Assembly (NCBI GenBank): GCA_020635015.1
Contig: JACKAP010000015.1
Span: 62,001-126,000 of the forward strand
Length of the DNA stretch: 64,000 nucleotides
Reading direction: 5' to 3'
Origin: Calditrichia bacterium
GTDB taxonomy: Bacteria; Calditrichota; Calditrichia; RBG-13-44-9; J075
In this document: positions 62,916 to 64,000 of the stretch, in pieces
How positions within the stretch are numbered: the stretch's first letter is position 1
Layout: every line of letters begins with the position of its first letter
Notes under the pieces: generated by a model
What the model was told of the DNA's origin: nothing
Seen by the model: only the letters and a program-made list of their open reading frames with translations
Databases searched by the model: none
Program-made: the position numbers and the translations under genes

Positions 62916-63761
62916 CTACTTCGGAAAACGCTTCAGGTCGCTTTTCTGAAAAGTCCATTCCGGCGTCACCAGCTCCCCCGGGAAATCCAGTGGATACCAG
63001 GGGGAATGCTGCGGGTCGCCGGGATTGATCAGCACATGCATGCTCTGCGCCGGCATGTAGCTCTGGGCCAGCAAAAACACCCGCTTCCCGCTGACCGGAT
63101 GCCGCGCCATATCCACCACTATCACTGCATGCCCGGGAAATCCCCCCTGGATGAACACATCGCCGATCTGCATCTCTGAGATATCCGCTACCGCCTGCAT
63201 TTCCCCGCTCAGCGAGGCGGTGCCGGCATAGATGAAGATCTGGGTCAGGTATTTGCGAAACTGGGTATAGGAAGTATCCTGCTGTCCGGAAGTCATCCAG
63301 ACCACCCGGTTCTCCTTGACGATCGGCCGCAATCCTCGCGCCCAGTCACTATAATTGACCCGCTCCCCGTTGGTAAAATTGAAATGGATATCTTCATACT
63401 GCTTCCCGGCAAAAAGATATTCCGCCCGCAGGCGCATCACCGCATCGGCGCACTGCTGCAGGTTACGCTTCCCGGTATCGATGTCGATCACCGCATGATG
63501 CACACGCTGATTGGGTTTTTCCACCCCGTTGTAGAAATAGACCGTCCCCCGTCCCGGCTTCAGCGGGAGGTGCTGCAGCCAGCGGGCAAAACTGCCCTCC
63601 GGGCTGGCCGGACGCGCATATCCCTCCGGCACCGCAATGCGATTGCACAACGCATTGGCCGAGTCGCCGGGACTACTTTGCCAGCAATAACGCTGCGCCC
63701 CGGCAAAGGTGCTCAGCAGGAAAAATACGCTGAACAGGTTCAAGCATATCCGCCGTTCCAC
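62916..63761 (-). CDS. DUF4846 domain exported protein
   Basis: A 281-residue protein with an N-terminal signal peptide (LFSVFFLLSTFAGAQRYC). The sequence matches the DUF4846 family: GSFARWLQHLPLKPGRGTVY, YFYNGVEKPNQRVHHAVIDI, GKRNLQQCADAVMRLRAEYL, NFTNGERVNYSDWARG, IYAGTASLSGEMQAVADISE, and IQGGFPGHAVIVVDMARHP. The function of the family is unknown; it is common in Bacteroidota and relatives and is predicted periplasmic. Cys28 and Cys39, close to the mature N-terminus, could form a disulfide. It is convergent with the helicase gene. Confidence 0.88.
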   Translation of the reverse strand: MERRICLNLFSVFFLLSTFAGAQRYCWQSSPGDSANALCNRIAVPEGYARPASPEGSFARWLQHLPLKPGRGTVYFYNGVEKPNQRVHHAVIDIDTGKRNLQQCADAVMRLRAEYLFAGKQYEDIHFNFTNGERVNYSDWARGLRPIVKENRVVWMTSGQQDTSYTQFRKYLTQIFIYAGTASLSGEMQAVADISEMQIGDVFIQGGFPGHAVIVVDMARHPVSGKRVFLLAQSYMPAQSMHVLINPGDPQHSPWYPLDFPGELVTPEWTFQKSDLKRFPK

Positions 63762-63809
63762 GCCGCTCCTTTCCCTTCAAAATGAGAAGATCGTTATCGA
63801 TATTTCGTT

Positions 63810-63995
63810 CTAATCTGCTTGCCTGGATTCACTGCCGGATGGCATCGGCAGCGCGCTCTTGCGGCTCATCAGTAAGGTGTAGACCAACCCCGCCAAAATC
63901 AAACATCCCAAATATACGCCCCACACCACGGCATCCTCACCTTCCCGCATCGAGATCGGTATATAATCGGTCGTATGCGCGCTTGTTCCCAACAT
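63810..63995 (-). CDS. Small single-helix membrane protein (possibly continuing beyond the window)
   Basis: A 61-residue frame from ATG 63995 with one membrane helix (VVWGVYLGCLILAGLVYTLL) and a polar C-terminus (MSRKSALPMPSGSESRQAD). The frame stays open to the right edge, so the true start may lie outside. No family recognised. It is about 48 bp upstream of the DUF4846 gene on the same strand and may be cotranscribed. Confidence 0.5.
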   Translation of the reverse strand: MLGTSAHTTDYIPISMREGEDAVVWGVYLGCLILAGLVYTLLMSRKSALPMPSGSESRQAD

Positions 63996-64000
63996 GATGG

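Overview
The window reads as a chromosomal segment of a Gram-negative bacterium of the FCB superphylum (Calditrichota, KSB1, Ignavibacteria or Bacteroidota-like). The evidence is two large secreted proteins ending in a type IX secretion (T9SS) type A sorting domain with the NYPNPFNP signature, a periplasmic beta-propeller/Y_Y_Y histidine kinase, outer-membrane-like proteins, and two MacB/FtsX-type permeases of about 800 residues. The phylum is an inference. No rRNA, tRNA, CRISPR array, prophage or insertion sequence was recognised.

Layout. 1-6.3 kb (+): part of a surface polysaccharide locus (membrane-protein tail, hexapeptide acyltransferase, methyltransferase, PLP aminotransferase-like protein, ATP-grasp, amidohydrolase, GT4 glycosyltransferase). 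6.3-12.3 kb: a T9SS cargo protein divergent from a propeller histidine kinase. 12.6-19.1 kb (-): second polysaccharide block (GT4, WbqC, DegT aminotransferase, epimerase-like protein) followed by a sulfite-oxidase-like molybdopterin protein and an outer-membrane-like protein. 19.3-21.3 kb: GIY-YIG protein, cold-shock protein, DNA glycosylase. 21.4-26.5 kb: two paralogous FtsX-type permeases. 26.8-34 kb: HExxH metallopeptidase-like protein, degenerate thermonuclease-like domain fused to a probable beta-barrel, Tat-exported D-aminoacylase, second T9SS cargo. 34.9-44.6 kb (+): hydrogenase maturation protease, ferritin-like protein, HdrC, HdrB, an HdrA carrying an inserted GltD/NfnB-like NAD(P)H module, MvhD, MvhG and MvhA. 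This is a cytoplasmic [NiFe]-hydrogenase/heterodisulfide-reductase-like complex that probably bifurcates electrons between H2, ferredoxin, NAD(P)H and a disulfide. 44.8-48.5 kb: YbaK deacylase, small membrane protein, cNMP-binding protein, CcmF-like haem lyase. 48.7-64 kb: AAA/DUF4143 ATPase, UvrD-like helicase, MATE exporter, NAD synthetase, PhzF, SDR, lipoprotein amidohydrolase, CsaA, DEAD-box helicase, DUF4846 protein and a small membrane protein.

The most unusual feature is the intergenic DNA. Almost every gap holds a modular repeat island built from tandem heptanucleotides (at least a dozen different 7-mers) and longer word-like motifs, often arranged as nested imperfect inverted repeats, sometimes with a perfect 16-20 bp palindrome. 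Islands begin at or inside the 3' ends of genes and in several cases provide the stop codon. One lies in frame inside a coding sequence, and two run directly into start codons in place of a Shine-Dalgarno sequence. Two islands (41.8-42.1 kb and 20.1-20.2 kb) are arrays of a constant word alternating with different GC-rich words, several of which can form mini-hairpins. These islands are the best candidate here for an undescribed system.
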